A stretch of DNA of 64,000 bases from Parus major (GCF_001522545.3 NC_031768.1:83043859-83107858), one strand, 5' to 3'. Shown: positions 38,153-49,973, counted from the stretch's first letter. The notes: a model not told the origin generated them from the sequence alone. Program-made: numbers and translations.

Positions 38153-38731
38153 TGTTTTGGAGGTTTAACACAGCCAGCAGCTCAGCCCCAGTCAGCTTCT
38201 CGCTCACTCTCCCCATGTGATGTGGGATTGGGGGGAGAAGCAGGAAGGATAAAAGTGAGAAAAGTCATGGGTTGAAAAAGAAAGTTTAGTAGGAAAAGCA
38301 AAATCTGTGCATGCAAACAGAGCAAAACAAGGAATCATTCACCACTTCCCATGGGCAGGCAAATCTTCAGGAATCCCCAGGAAAGCAGGGCTACATCCAG
38401 TGTAATGGTGACCTGTGGAAACAAATCCATCACTATGAATGTCCCCCACTTCCTCCTTTCCCCAGCACAACACCCTGTGCTCTGGGGTATCCCTGTGGTC
38501 ATTTGGGGTCAGCTGTCCAGCTGTGTCCCCTCCCAGCTCCCTGTGCACCCCCAGCCCCCTCGCTGCTGGGGTCAGTGAGGAGCAGCAAAGGCCTTGGCTC
38601 TGGGTGAGCACTGCTCAGCAGCAGTGAAACCACCCCTGTGCTATCAACACTGTTTCCAGCACAAATTCAAAACACAGCCCCACACCAGCTACTATGAAGG
38701 AAATGAACTCTATCCTATGAAAACCAGCACA
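38153..38731 (-). mobile_element. Solo LTR, ERVL-like, same broad family as 9157-9760, minus orientation
   Basis: The plus strand runs from 'tgttttggaggtttaac' to 'aaaaccagcaca' (579 bp). Along its length it shares lines with the LTR at 9157, such as 'ccctgtggtcatttggggtcagctgtcc', 'gcaaaacaaggaatcattcaccacttcc' and 'cagcacaaat...acagccccacaccagctactatgaagg'. It is more decayed: the TATA box is gone and the ATTAAA signal reads ACTAAA. No matching 5-bp target duplication is visible (gcatt left, cttac right), so either an end has changed or the flank has mutated. No retroviral coding sequence adjoins it. Overlapping open frames at 38311-38627 are LTR text. Confidence 0.85.
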
Positions 38732-39235
38732 CTTACCAAGGAAGGTTTAATCACATACTTCTGGGTCTTACTGAGCTTATGATCTCTATGAAGTTGAATC
38801 ATACAGCATATTTTAAATGTTTTTTTTTTCAGAATAAGACACTGAAGTTGTTCTGGATATATGTCTTATTAACAGTGGTCAGAATTTCAAACCTGCTGGT
38901 TGCCTTTCTATTTACCAGGAAAAATCAGAGGGTTATATTGGTTAATGCTGTCATACCAGTACTCAAGTTTGCATATAGACTCTTAATTTATTTTTTATTT
39001 TTTTATCCACCCTTATCCAAATCCTTTTTTGTTAGCAATGTAAACAATAGGCCATTCCTTTTAAAAATTAGTTATTAATCTCATGAAAAATATGCATAAA
39101 AGTGTTGTAAATCCCTTAGAATTTAAGAATGGATATTTTTGCCTTTATTTTAAATTCCTGTGGTCAGAGACAAGGCTAAAATAGGTTCTGTAGAGCATAT
39201 GGTGGATACAGAATTTGGGAATTCACTGTCTCAGG
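38732..39235. other. 504-bp spacer between two LTRs, not proviral interior
   Basis: AT-rich host-like sequence. It has no primer-binding site, polypurine tract or gag/pol-like frame that I can recognise. A 99-codon plus-strand frame at 38779-39078 is Phe/Leu-rich and looks like AT-rich chance. The spacer therefore does not make the two flanking LTRs into one provirus. Confidence 0.6.
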
Positions 39236-39338
39236 TGTCAAGGTTTAGCTTCAGCAGGCAAATAAGTACCAGATAGTCATTTGCTTACTCACAGAGAACT
39301 GGAAAAAAAGGAAGATTCACGGCTTAAGAAAAGAAGAG

Positions 39339-39344
39339 TTTAAT
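39339..39344 (-). promoter_or_regulatory. LTR polyadenylation signal ATTAAA
   Basis: The minus strand reads ATTAAA about 100 bases before the LTR 3' end, the same relative place as in the LTR at 9157. Confidence 0.45.
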
Positions 39345-39360
39345 AATGGAAAGAAAGTAA

Positions 39361-39381
39361 TAGTAGTAGTAGTAGTAGTAG
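39361..39381. repeat. (TAG)n triplet microsatellite inside an LTR
   Basis: Seven consecutive TAG units followed by GCAGCA lie inside the LTR at 39236-39862. A second short ATA-rich triplet run lies at 39450-39472. Confidence 0.9.
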
Positions 39382-39936
39382 CAGCAATGTAGTAATATTA
39401 ACAGCAATAAGAATTTAGCAATAAGGCCATAATTAATGACAACTAGTAAAAATAACAATAATAATAATAAAAATGAAAAGGAGAGAGATTGCTAAGGCCC
39501 AAGAGAAACAAATGATGCACGATACCATGCTCATCATCCACTGACAGATTCCCAGTTCATCCCCTCCAATGAACAGTGGTTCCTGGCCAACTTCCCCCAG
39601 TTGGTATACTGGGCATGGTATTCTGTGGTATAGAATATCCCTTTAGCCAATTTGGGTCAGCCATCCTGGCCATGTTCCTTCCTAGTTTCTTGTGCACCTG
39701 CTGTTGAGCAGGACACAAAAAAGTCCTCGACTTAGAGTAAGCTCTACCCACCAACAACTGAAATATCAGTGGGTTACCAATGTTATTCTCATACTAAATT
39801 CAAACCCCACTGCATTATTATCTAAGAACAAATTTAACTCTATCCTGGCTGAAACCAGGACACCAAGGGAGAAAATAATATCTCTTCAGATAGAATATTT
39901 CCATCTTTTAATAATTTTTCTTTAGAGTTTGTCTGT

Positions 39937-39962
39937 TGTAATGCAATGCTGTAATACAATGC
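39937..39962. repeat. Tandem duplication of a 13-mer
   Basis: TGTAATGCAATGC is followed directly by TGTAATACAATGC, one transition apart. ATGCAAT, a C/EBP- or octamer-like half site, occurs in the first copy and again across the end of the second. Confidence 0.7.
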
Positions 39963-39963
39963 A

Positions 39964-40002
39964 ATTAGTATGATGAAAAAAATCCCTTTTCATCATACTA
40001 AT
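39964..40002. repeat. Perfect 16-bp inverted repeat with 7-nt loop
   Basis: Left arm ATTAGTATGATGAAAA (39964-39979) and right arm TTTTCATCATACTAAT (39987-40002) are exact reverse complements around the loop AAATCCC. The RNA or single-stranded DNA could fold into a short hairpin. At 16 bp it is short for a microRNA precursor. It could also be the remains of a small inverted-repeat element or a templated mutation at a stalled fork. Confidence 0.75.
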
Positions 40003-40079
40003 ATATCCCTGCATATTGCTTTGACAAAAGAACGTGTGAGATCTGTTTCCTTCAGCCAGCAACCCTCTATTGCTTTAAG

Positions 40080-40440
40080 AAGGAGAAGATAAAAGCGTTT
40101 GAGCGTTAATGACCTGCTGTACCCCCAGTGACGTGCCGCGCAGCAGAGCGGACGAAGGCAATCATGCGCTGTACCCCTCTGCTGATAGTTAAATAGCTCC
40201 TGGGAACCCACTCTCAATGTCGTTTGCAGGTTTGCCAAGCAGACCTTTATTGATCAGAATGTCAATTACGGTGTCTCATACGCTTGCATTAAGTACCCTG
40301 TCCAAGAAAGTGTGGCAGAATGAAGGCTATCAAGGCTGATATTAGCCTGTCAGCCCATGAATTTGTGGCTCCTTGAGAGCACGAAGAGAATAATTTCAGA
40401 GATAAAAATGCACCGAAGATTTTGCACACCGCAGCTGTAT
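40080..40440. promoter_or_regulatory. Candidate conserved noncoding element / enhancer
   Basis: I count fourteen CpGs between 40096 and 40431, far denser than in the AT-rich, CpG-poor flanks, and there is no LINE or LTR signature. Homeodomain-type cores are spread through it (gttaatgacc near 40105, gtcaattacg at 40261, gcattaag near 40286), with a POU/GATA-like tgatagttaa near 40183. GCTGTACCCC occurs twice, at 40116-40125 and 40168-40177. Retained CpGs and a mixed, non-simple composition are typical of sequence under purifying selection. A minus-strand open frame of 81 codons (39993-40238) crosses it but resembles no protein I know and lacks clear splice sites, so a noncoding role is preferred. 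Target gene unknown. Confidence 0.4.
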
Positions 40441-42751
40441 GTCATGTTCTGATGTCCAAGCTCATTCCAATATTTTCCTTTTAAGAATAACAGAAGTTCT
40501 CAGGCCCCATTAATGAAATCTATAGCCCAGTCTCATGTGCAAATAAAAAAGTTAACTCACAAAGGTCAGAAAGGGAAGTAGATCTATATGAATTAAAAGC
40601 TCATGCAGGCAAAATCTGACACTAAAATTTAAAGAACAGAGAAAAACTTACATTCTGACATAAAATCTCAAATTACAAGCCAGTTTCCTTTAAAGAAACG
40701 TTGTCAGTTTATATTTATATTTCTAAATATAAATACTTCTAAACAGTTTCATGATAGAGTACTTCTCAGGATCTTTCCCTCATAAATAAATAAATGAAAA
40801 ATCAATCTAACAATGAGTTTAGCAGGTGCATGTCATGCATCTGATTAATTTTTTTAGTTAATTTTGACTTATTCTTTCCCTTGCCTAGCTCAAATTCAGC
40901 AAATAATCACAAGCAAGCCTACCAACCACACCTGCTCTGAATAGTTTGCATGGGAGGAGCCCTCTTGACAAAACAACCTTAGAACTTTCAGTGAATTACA
41001 AAAATAACTATTTGTTCATCAGATGAAATATTCATTAAATCATAAATTAACTATATTTTAAAAGATTTTGTATGAGCTTATACATTTGGATGTAATGGCA
41101 CCTCTCCAACAGTCCATGTCCTTCTCACTCAATATATCCAGAATAAGGTTTTAAAACCCCTTGCACAGAAGTGATATTGAAAAAAATTACCTTTTAGCTC
41201 AGAAGGTAGCAACAATTCTTTCAGGTGCAGATGAGTCACCACCTTTTCTGTTGTATGTATTCTGTACAGTGCCCAAAGCAGAGAAAACCTCCACATCCCT
41301 ACCACAATGAAAATGCTGCAGAGGAGAGGAAGAGAGGATATTAACTTGTGGTTTCTGCTCTAATTGTGTATATTTTAGCTACCGTAGAGAGAGTGGATAC
41401 CTGACTCAGGCACACTCTTCTTTGAGGGAGAAGAAAGGGTTACTGTTAGACATTTGCAGTTTCTAAGAAATTTCCATTTCCATTCTAAGAAAAGCTTCAT
41501 TTCAGTAAAGTGTACTAGACTTTGAGAAAAAATAACTGTGGTGTTGATTGAATAGGATGTATAAGAAATTCTGCTTGAATTGACTTCTAATGTCTGCTGT
41601 GCTAAACCATTCAAAAAACATTTTATAGTGTCGATGCTGAAAAGAAAAGCCCAACAAGCCCTTTTGTAGAAGCAAGAATGAGGTGATATAAAGAGTGCAA
41701 CTTGTGCCACCACAAAATTGCCTTTGTCTCCTTGCTCTTTCTGTGCAGTTGAGTTTAAAAGCCTAGGATATGTTCAAGGAAAGATTTCTCCTGTTTTGTA
41801 AGGAAGGAGTAAGTACTTATAGGAGTAATACATATTTATGGGGGAGGGAAAAAGGGAGCCAAGCCCCAACAGAGAACAAAGACAAACAAAAACAAAAACC
41901 TCCCATATTAGACCTCTTATTTTTTCATAAAAAAGAGGATCAACACGATAGTACAGGTCCAGAGCTATATCCCTGGCCACACTGCATTTCTGAGCTTTTA
42001 TGTTATATATACCATTCAAACCAATATTTTCTGCTCATTTTCTTAAAGCAGAAATAGCATAGTAAGGTAAGCATCCTTCAGGGATCCCAAGAGATCATTT
42101 GCAGAGAGATTGCTTAGTCATAATAATAAATCAGCCCATTTCCACACTTGCCCTACTCTTCTCTCTATCCTTTTTGGGGGGCAACTTGTGCTGTATGGGG
42201 CATACATTAGAATATAGATAATGCACACCTAGAAGGGGCATTCTCAAGGTGATTTGTGATTCTCATAGACGTGCTCCAGATCCTGGTCGGTTTTATCACA
42301 GCACTAACAAAAGGTCAGTACCATCATTGGAGTAATGCTTCACTTATGATTTCATGCACCATCTCCTCAAAACTGCTCCATATTCCTCCTTTTAAGGGAT
42401 CTGTTAAGCCAGCTTTGGTAACAGTGACATAGTGGTTTCTGGGTCACCTTGAACGAGGCACTTTAAAACTTCCTAAACCAGTAGAAAGCATAAAAATTCC
42501 TATGTATTTTAGAGGACTAATATGGGTGAATAAATCAAAGGCCTTCAGTGAAAGTTTAATAGCCATGTGTCACTATAAGTGTCACTGCTTTTTAGGAAAT
42601 GGGTGGATGCTTGTGATTGATATATTTTAAATTAGCAATACCTTTACAAGGGATTATCTTAAAAATGAAGAGGCTTTATTTACTTTATTTTCTTTCTTTG
42701 TTTTTAAACACTGCTATCATTTATGGGCATTAGGAAGACGGATCAGGGAAT
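40441..42751. other. Unique AT-rich noncoding DNA
   Basis: No gene or nameable repeat. Minus-strand frame 41375-41713 (112 codons) and the opposite-strand pair at 41770-42057 have no recognisable domains. Confidence 0.5.
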
Positions 42752-42807
42752 GGTACTAGACAATTCTTAAGGTCCCTTCCAATCCAAACCATTCTATTCT
42801 ATGATTG
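42752..42807 (+). mobile_element. CR1 3'-terminal fragment, plus strand
   Basis: Only the last line or so remains: 'ctagacaattcttaaggtcccttccaatccaaaccattctattctatgatt', the CR1 3' end with its ATTCTATG tail. It is severely 5'-truncated. Confidence 0.8.
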
Positions 42808-45800
42808 ATTAATTTTTGTTGGACTGAGATACTGTGGTGATGAGCACCAGAGAAGCACCATTGAAATAATTAATAGTTTCTTACACTGTTCAGGTTTTGA
42901 ATAATGGCATTAATTAGAGTAGGGAAAGTTTACTGTATTGAAACTGAACTGTTGGGGTCTTTTACAAATTATAAACCACATGGTGGGCCGGGAGCAGGAC
43001 AGGGGAAGTTGAAAATGTCCCGTTCTGGAAAAAATTTTTGCACTGTTGGATAAGCTTTGGAATGTCTATATGTCTGGCTTTCTTTGTTCTTTATTTATAC
43101 ATGTGTCAAGAAAGGATTCATTATTCTAATCTTTACTGTCATCATAAATCTACACACAAAACCACCTAATTATATAACATTTTTATATAGATTATATAAC
43201 ACTTTCCTCTATACACATGTGTTCCTTGTTATCCTATCCAGAGTTATTCAATATTTGTATAGAAGTCAAATGAATAGAGAAAGAAAGGGAAGCTTTGTAA
43301 ATCAGAACTCATCTGGAAATGGCCCAATGAAGTGGGAACATCTGAGTTGCCACCTCCAGATACACCAGGTCATGGGTACATTTGCATAATTCTCATCCAG
43401 ATAAATATGTACGCCAGAAGAATATCTTCATCACTACTAACACATACACTAAGCACACAGATAAAGAATCAGATAGGACATGCATGCTTACTTATTATGT
43501 ACATGAGAATGTACACATACCTAATATATAATGACTTTTATGTGTGTGAATGTGTGTTCACTGATTTATTAAATAAAAGCTGAATTTCTATCATATATAT
43601 AAAACACTTTAGTGTTAAGTATTTTTCAAAATGAAACATAAAAATCAATTATATCCAGTGAAAAGAATTATCCACAGCTTTTAACAAAAATATTTACTTA
43701 TAGCTAAGCATTTTGTCAAATAAATATTTCACAAATGAGCTTAATTCAGATTTTTGCATTTTTCCCAGGAGTGCACTCCTGATCTACAAGCATGTTGTCC
43801 AAGTCCACTGTTGCACCCATAAAAGGGTTATATTTGTGTAGGCAAATGAATGACAGGCTCCTCTCTAAATCTGAAACTATACTTGGGGCATGAAACTATC
43901 ACCAGTAAGTGGTATCTAGTTTAGATATGTGACCAGTGCTGTTTTCATCTGGCTAATTTTCTGCTTAGTAGCTGATACAGTGCTGTGTCCCCAGAACAAT
44001 TATTTCTATTTCATAGTTATATCTCTCAGAGTCTGTAATCAAAGCATGCACTATGCTGGACAAGCCAGTAGGAAAGAGATTGTAGGAAAGTATAAACAAG
44101 GGTCATTTGTACTTTATGAAATGACTAGTGGAAACCTGCCTCTGAAGACCTGGTTTTTAGGACCTGTGTCTTATTCCCAAACTTACTAGCTATTCTACAA
44201 GAAAACTGAATTTCTTTCTGCCAGCCTTGCCTCACATACTTTAGGAACCCTGGGAGGTTTCTACAGTGCAAAGCACATAGAATATATGTGATCTGGAGAA
44301 CAGCTTTTTTCGTCGTCTGTAGCTGAACTGCCAAAATCCCTAATCTGTTCTGAAAACCTGTCATACTGTCTGACCTAAAAAGTTCAGTACCTCATTAATA
44401 ACCTTCAGAGCTACCCAATCTCCTCTGAAATGTGTGTGTTAATGATGGATGAAGCACCCAAAGAAGCAACTACAGAATCAGAGAAGGAAATAAACAGGCT
44501 GGCATTGCCCTTACAGCATTTGATTGATTTAGAGCATGTGCAGGAGCTGAGTAAAGGGTCTGCAGAGGTTTGGCTAGAGTTGCCAAAGCAGTTGGCAACT
44601 GAGAGAAAAGGTCAGAGAAGTTATACATAGTTGGATTGTTCACAGATGTCTGATGGTGTCAGTTTCATTTAAAATAAATAAATACTTGAGTTTCAAGGGA
44701 GGAATCAGTCAGATTTCACTACCAAGGGGACAGATTGCTAAGATTTTATTTTACTAATGGTTGTGGTTCTCTTGGAAGTCCTCTACATGGACATTCATTG
44801 TACCAAGAACAAGCAGAGACTAAACCTGCACTTTTATAATCTGATTAAGAACAGAATTGCAGGACTTGAAAAGACAACACTCATGCTCATAGTATCTCTG
44901 CTTTTTGTCATGTTTTAATTTGAAGTTCTGGCAGAGAACAGGATGTCTGTTCCTGTGCTTTTTGTGACTTATATTTGGTAGGAATAGATGCATATTTTAC
45001 TAACTTGTAGTTTGTTATGACATAATTTCTACAAAATATGTCTAACATCTAAATACAAATGAACTTTGTCATAATTTCTCTATTTATACTTGCCATTGCT
45101 TACCATAAACATCACAAACAGCTGCACAAAAAAAAAAAAAGAATCACATGGTGAAATATTTTTCTGCTGTTTTAAAGGAAAAGCAAACTTCCATTTTTCT
45201 GGAGTTCTTATAGAACCAACCACACTGTAGAAAGAAAATGTTCAAACCTGAAATATTTTCATTGAGGGAAAAGTATTTCTGTTTAAAACAATTGCCTGGC
45301 TTCCTCATGAAACTAAAGCTCTGCTACCACAAATCAGTCTTTCTTTAAGCTACTGTGAAATAAATGTGCGAAAACTTCATCACTTGGAGAGAGAAGATTT
45401 CAATCCAAGGCTGCATGGGAAATAGGTTTTGACATCTGACATCTTGGAATCAGACACATAAAATTTAAGAATCATATCTTATGTTGTCTCAGAATGAGCA
45501 CCCCAGGAATTAGAAACCTGCTCCACAGTATAAGTTCTTCTCTGTGTTTCAAGGATTTTGAAGAGTTAAAGCTTTCTTTTCCTCTGGTGAAACCAACACT
45601 GGCTTTACTAGGCAAGCTGGTGATTTTCTAAGCTGACAGCAGCCTTCTATTTCCTGTCATATAACTGGTGTATTAGTGTGTTTCTTGAAAGCACTTCTCT
45701 TTGTGAACTGTGCTTACTGAAAATAGTAAATAAGTGCTTTACCACGGAAATCTTTAAAAATTAATTGAGAAGCGATCAAAGTGTTTCAGTTAAGAGACAA

Positions 45801-48344
45801 GTATTGGTGTTTTACCAACAAAACACAAAGACCAGCAACAAAACCTCAGAAGTCCTAATTTACCTGAAAAATTACTAGTGTTTCTTATTTCATGCTTAGA
45901 ATGTCTTTTCTCTGGAAAAAAGTGTTTTAAGATATGGATACTGATAACACTTTGACATCCTCTCTAGTCTCACACTTAGCTATGTTCAGGGTTACGCAAA
46001 GTATTCCAGATACTTTTGCAAATAGTTATTGAGCTTTGAAATTTTAAGACTATGGAGCAAGTTGTCCCAGACTATCCTTCATCAACCTCATATATCATAT
46101 CCTACTGAGGAAGAAGTCAGGTACAGAGGAAGATCTAAACATCAGGAATTTATGTATCCATCTTCTGAAAAGACATAAAAAATGGAGAGATGAAAATAAA
46201 ATGGCATTTAGTTTGCCAGAAACTTTAGAATTGCTTAGCAGCCAAGAGCATGCTTTACTAGTGGCCTGTGCTAATACTCCTATTTTCTATTTATTCTTTT
46301 TCTAACTTAGCAGCACTGATGTTAGCCTGGTAGTAGTACAGGATTTCTAGAGGACTTTCAGAGTGATAATAAATTAACTCCAGTCATAAGGTATGACTTA
46401 TATTTGACTCAAATATGTTCATGTGGACTATGTTGCTTGCATTTGTTAAAGTAACTGGGATTTGATGTGGTATTTTGTGTTGTGAGAGGTTTACATTTTC
46501 AAGTATATTCTAGCCCCAAGAGCTCCATCCTTTCTTTATAAGTGTCATTCAAAGCTGATGTTTCAACAGCAAGAACATCTATTTGGACATCCCTTATTAT
46601 GTGTACTCAGAATCCCAAAGGTCTATAATGATCTCTATGCAAACACTTTTTTGCCTGCAGAGAACTGAGCAGGCTGAGGTAGTTCAGGTGTAATATTGTT
46701 TAATAACTCATCTCAGGACTCATAAACAAAACTTGCCCTAGGAAAATGATTATCAGAAGCTTGCTCCCCTAGGTGAGTTTGGGGCCCTGAGACATCCATG
46801 TCTGAATGGTGACAACTCCTGTGATATCTGTCCCACATGTAGTTAAAGTGTACAGATATGTAGTTATCTTGTTGATGTTCAAGATACTTAGCATAAGGAA
46901 ATGTTCCTGGAAAACACAGGGCAGTACAATTAAGTAGTAAACTAAAAGAAGGCACTTAAATTACACACCAAAAAGGACATGAGAAAGCACATGGTTAAAA
47001 AAAAATCATTTACAGTAATGCTGACATTTGTTTATGATTTGCTAGATCATTCTCCCACTTCCTAAACGATGACCCAACAGACCTTTACTGAAAACTAATA
47101 TGTGCCTTAAAAAGAATTGCATGAACAACATCCTGATTTCTACAAATCAGCCTGTTCCATTGAAACATATTTTTCAGTAAAAGACAGTTTATCTGCTTTC
47201 AATGTCCAAATTTTCTTGTGTTTGCAAGCTTCAGTGCTGTTTTAAGTCTCATTCACAGAGATGCATCTGGTTTATTTTCTCTTGCTTGTTTGATATGCTC
47301 TAAATGCTTGAAGATATGAGTATTTCACATTCGGTTTTTTGATGGTCTTCAGTATTTCAACCTTATGGTTGCTGTCATCTTTAAGAATGTGCAAGCATCA
47401 GTACACATGAGCTAAAAAGCATTTCAGTACAATGAAAGATAAATTCAGTAAATAGATAACAAGAGCTTTACAGTATATGTTTTGAATTCACAAATAAAAC
47501 TCAATAAAAAACATTACTCTATATTACTCTAAAACTCAATGATTTTCAGGGTTGTCCACGCAGGATAAAAATATTTATTGTAGTGAAGCTATAAAAGCAT
47601 TATTGAATAAGGGGATGTCAGTTCAAGAAAAGGTTTCAGGGAAACGAGGTGCTTTGTTTCAATGAAACAAATCCTTAAACTCATCATTAAAGCCTCCAGG
47701 TAGAAAAACGTCTGTTGTTCAACAGAAGACATTACATGGTTGTGTGAAATTTACCATCTCTTTTTTTAATAGAAGTCAAAGATAAGTGATTTAGAGGAAA
47801 ATCCCCACATCCTCCTCCCTTCTATCCTGCCTTTTTTTTTTTTTTTCCTTTGGATAAGTACTTTTTGCAAAGGACTTTATTCACAAAATGTGAAAGATAA
47901 TGTATTGAAACACTAACTTTTAAACATTTCAGAGGAGGTTGTAATCAGAACTGTACAGGACACATATTTCAATATGGAATTTCTATGCATATAGATTTCT
48001 ACATACTGCTCAGCAATTGAAGGAAAAATGCTGTTACTTCACCTCTGTGTTGCAATTTCCTCTATTCCCTGTTATAGGGCTTTTGAGTCTTCATGGAATC
48101 TGCTTTTTGCATTTCAAGCTGCAAACAGAACTTTTATGTATCAAGATCCTCTGGAAGATTCCCCCATCTGGTGCACAGTTGTGAATAATCAGAAAATTAC
48201 CACAGAATTATTTCTTACAACATAAACAACAAAGGAAGTAACCAAAAAAAAATCATATTACATTTTATTATGTTAAAAGAGAGAACATACTACTCACACA
48301 TGGTTTACTGGTTTTAAAAATAAAATAAAAATAAAAGCTCAGGA
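42808..48344. other. 5.5-kb unique AT-rich noncoding DNA
   Basis: No gene recognised. A 66-codon plus-strand frame at 44430-44630 is Glu/Lys/Leu-rich and has ordinary-looking amino-acid content, but it lacks a recognisable domain, a promoter or convincing splice signals. Poly-A (45126-45140) and poly-T (47830-47847) tracts are present. Confidence 0.5.
47830..47847. repeat. Poly-T tract
   Basis: Run of about seventeen T residues on the plus strand. No retroposed body was recognised beside it. Confidence 0.65.
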
Positions 48345-48472
48345 AGTGATCCCTGGAAGTATTCAAGGCCAGGTCAAGCCCTGAGCAAACCTCTCTAGTG
48401 GAAGTTGTCCCTGCAGAGGCATTGGAATGAGATGGTTCTAAAGGTTCCTTTCAGCCCAAACCATTCTATGAT
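48345..48472 (+). mobile_element. CR1 3'-terminal fragment, plus strand, about 130 bp
   Basis: It carries 'ccctggaagtattcaaggccagg', 'ttgagcaaacct'-like text, 'agatggttctaaaggttcctttcagcccaaaccattctatgat'. These are the last lines of CR1 in order, ending in the ATTCTATG tail. It is 5'-truncated. Confidence 0.88.
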
Positions 48473-49973
48473 CCCCTAGGCTAAAGCCTGATTTCTGTAA
48501 GGGAGTAATTTGCACAGAACATGGTGTTTAGCACTCCTGTGGGTGCACCAGGTACTGGCACTTCAGGTTGTCTCCAGTTATGACTGCACCCATTTTCCTG
48601 TGTAACATTTTGGGTGCAAATAATAATCTCTCAGCTTTCCTACATTTCCTAATGTATTTCCTCACACAAACCTTTATCACCCTATTTCCTTGAACCGTGA
48701 TGATTAAGCTCGGCACTTCAGGTTGACTGAACATCAACCAAGAGTCTTTCATGTTTTACATACCATTGGTTGTTTGGTTTAGTTTAATTTTTTTTTTTTT
48801 TTACTATCCATCACTTAATCAGAAATACCTTTATATTGTCATCTAAATCAAGACTAGGAATATTAAACAGCAGTGGAACAAGAATGCTATTCTTGGGTGA
48901 CCTTGTGTAATGAGTTCTTCTAGCACAAAATTAACAATTGCATTTTGCAATCTGTTAGTGAAGCAGACTTAATCCCTCTATCATAAGACTAAAACCATCT
49001 ATCTTGCATAAAATTTAACTTTTAATCACAGTGCCATGTGATACTATGCTAATTTTTCTTATAAATTCAACCATTCTTTATCTACCAGCATTAATTTTTA
49101 TTTTATTCAAAAGTTTTTTTAAAGTCTCTCTTCTAGAATCTAAGTGTTTCAGATTTCCAACTATATTTGAATATTATATATTCAATATAACAATTAAATA
49201 TATAATATTTGAATATTATTCCATCATAAATGGAACTGCTGGATGCAAATGAGCCATACCATATAACTTAGAAAAATGTTTTCATAGTTGCTGTTTCAGG
49301 TGTTTTAATTCAACCCTAATTATTTAGATAATTTGCTGTGAATTAAGTTCTTTAGATAATATATTATAATTTGTAGACCCTAATCTTATATGAATCTTAG
49401 ATTTCCCAAAAAAAAATTCAAATTAAATATAATGTCTTTTAAAACGGTAAATGGGAAACAAGCATATTCTGTTTCCTTCCTTCTAAGGTTTTTTTTCAGT
49501 TTCAGATAAATCCCTCTTTTTTTTTAGCAGCATGATAATTGCAGTATGTATACAGTACTTTCTCCAAATTCATTTTACTCCTCTTTTCTGTCTCTCTTTC
49601 TCTTGTCTCTCTTTTTCTTTTCAGGTTTTATTAGCAATATCAGCATCTTATCTATCTTTTTAACCTATCTACGGGGACCTACTGCTCCACTTACCCATTC
49701 TCAGTGATTCAGTACGATTTTTTTCTTATTCTCCTCATGGTTTAACATATTAAATACTAAAAATCTATTTGCCAGTGTTAGACCCTTGTCCTTACACAGA
49801 TGCCTTCAAAACTGCCTGCTAGTTGTTTCTCATTTCAGTGTCGTGGCATTCACAGTAGGTCAGAGGAGAAACATATTTTTTTCTTAATTCCAGAAGAAGA
49901 ACCAGCTACATTGTTTCCATGTTGAGTTTGCAAAGACTGAATTCTGAATATGAGCATACATTGATTCTGTACA
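48473..49973. other. Unique AT-rich noncoding DNA
   Basis: No gene recognised. A strong pyrimidine tract ending in CAG at 49590-49624 resembles a splice acceptor, but every frame after it hits a stop within about thirty codons and no donor or partner exon is evident. The stretch 49160-49215 is almost pure A/T with partial self-complementarity. Confidence 0.5.

Larger units (their letters stand above)
39236..39862 (-). mobile_element. Solo LTR, second ERVL-like subfamily, minus orientation
   Basis: The plus strand runs from 'tgtcaaggtttagc' to 'gctgaaaccaggaca' (627 bp), so the minus-strand element begins TGTCCTGGTTTCAGC and ends ACA-like. It shares 'ggtatagaatatccctttagccaatttgggtcag' and 'taactctatcctggctgaaaccagga' with the broad ERVL LTR type. 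Its U5 region differs from those at 9157 and 38153, which marks a separate subfamily. ATTAAA on the minus strand survives at 39339-39344, while the TATA box is degenerate. The flanks tcagg and ccaag are only similar, which may be a decayed target duplication. A TAG triplet run has expanded inside it. Confidence 0.8.
39863..40079. other. Spacer with tandem 13-mer and perfect hairpin
   Basis: Between the LTR and the CpG-rich block lie two tandem copies of a 13-mer (39937-39962) and a perfect inverted repeat (39964-40002), described separately. No gene recognised. Confidence 0.55.

Noticed and set aside
38153..39862. A single ERV provirus with two LTRs
   Set aside because: The LTRs belong to different subfamilies and the interval between them has no primer-binding site, polypurine tract or coding remnant that I can see.
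44430..44630. 66-codon frame with ordinary-looking, charged protein composition
   Set aside because: No recognisable motif, no convincing flanking splice sites and no supporting neighbour. Kept only as a mention in the region entry.
49590..49700. Splice acceptor with strong pyrimidine tract ending in CAG
   Set aside because: All three following frames close quickly, and there is no matching donor or partner exon. Such tracts are common in this AT-rich DNA.
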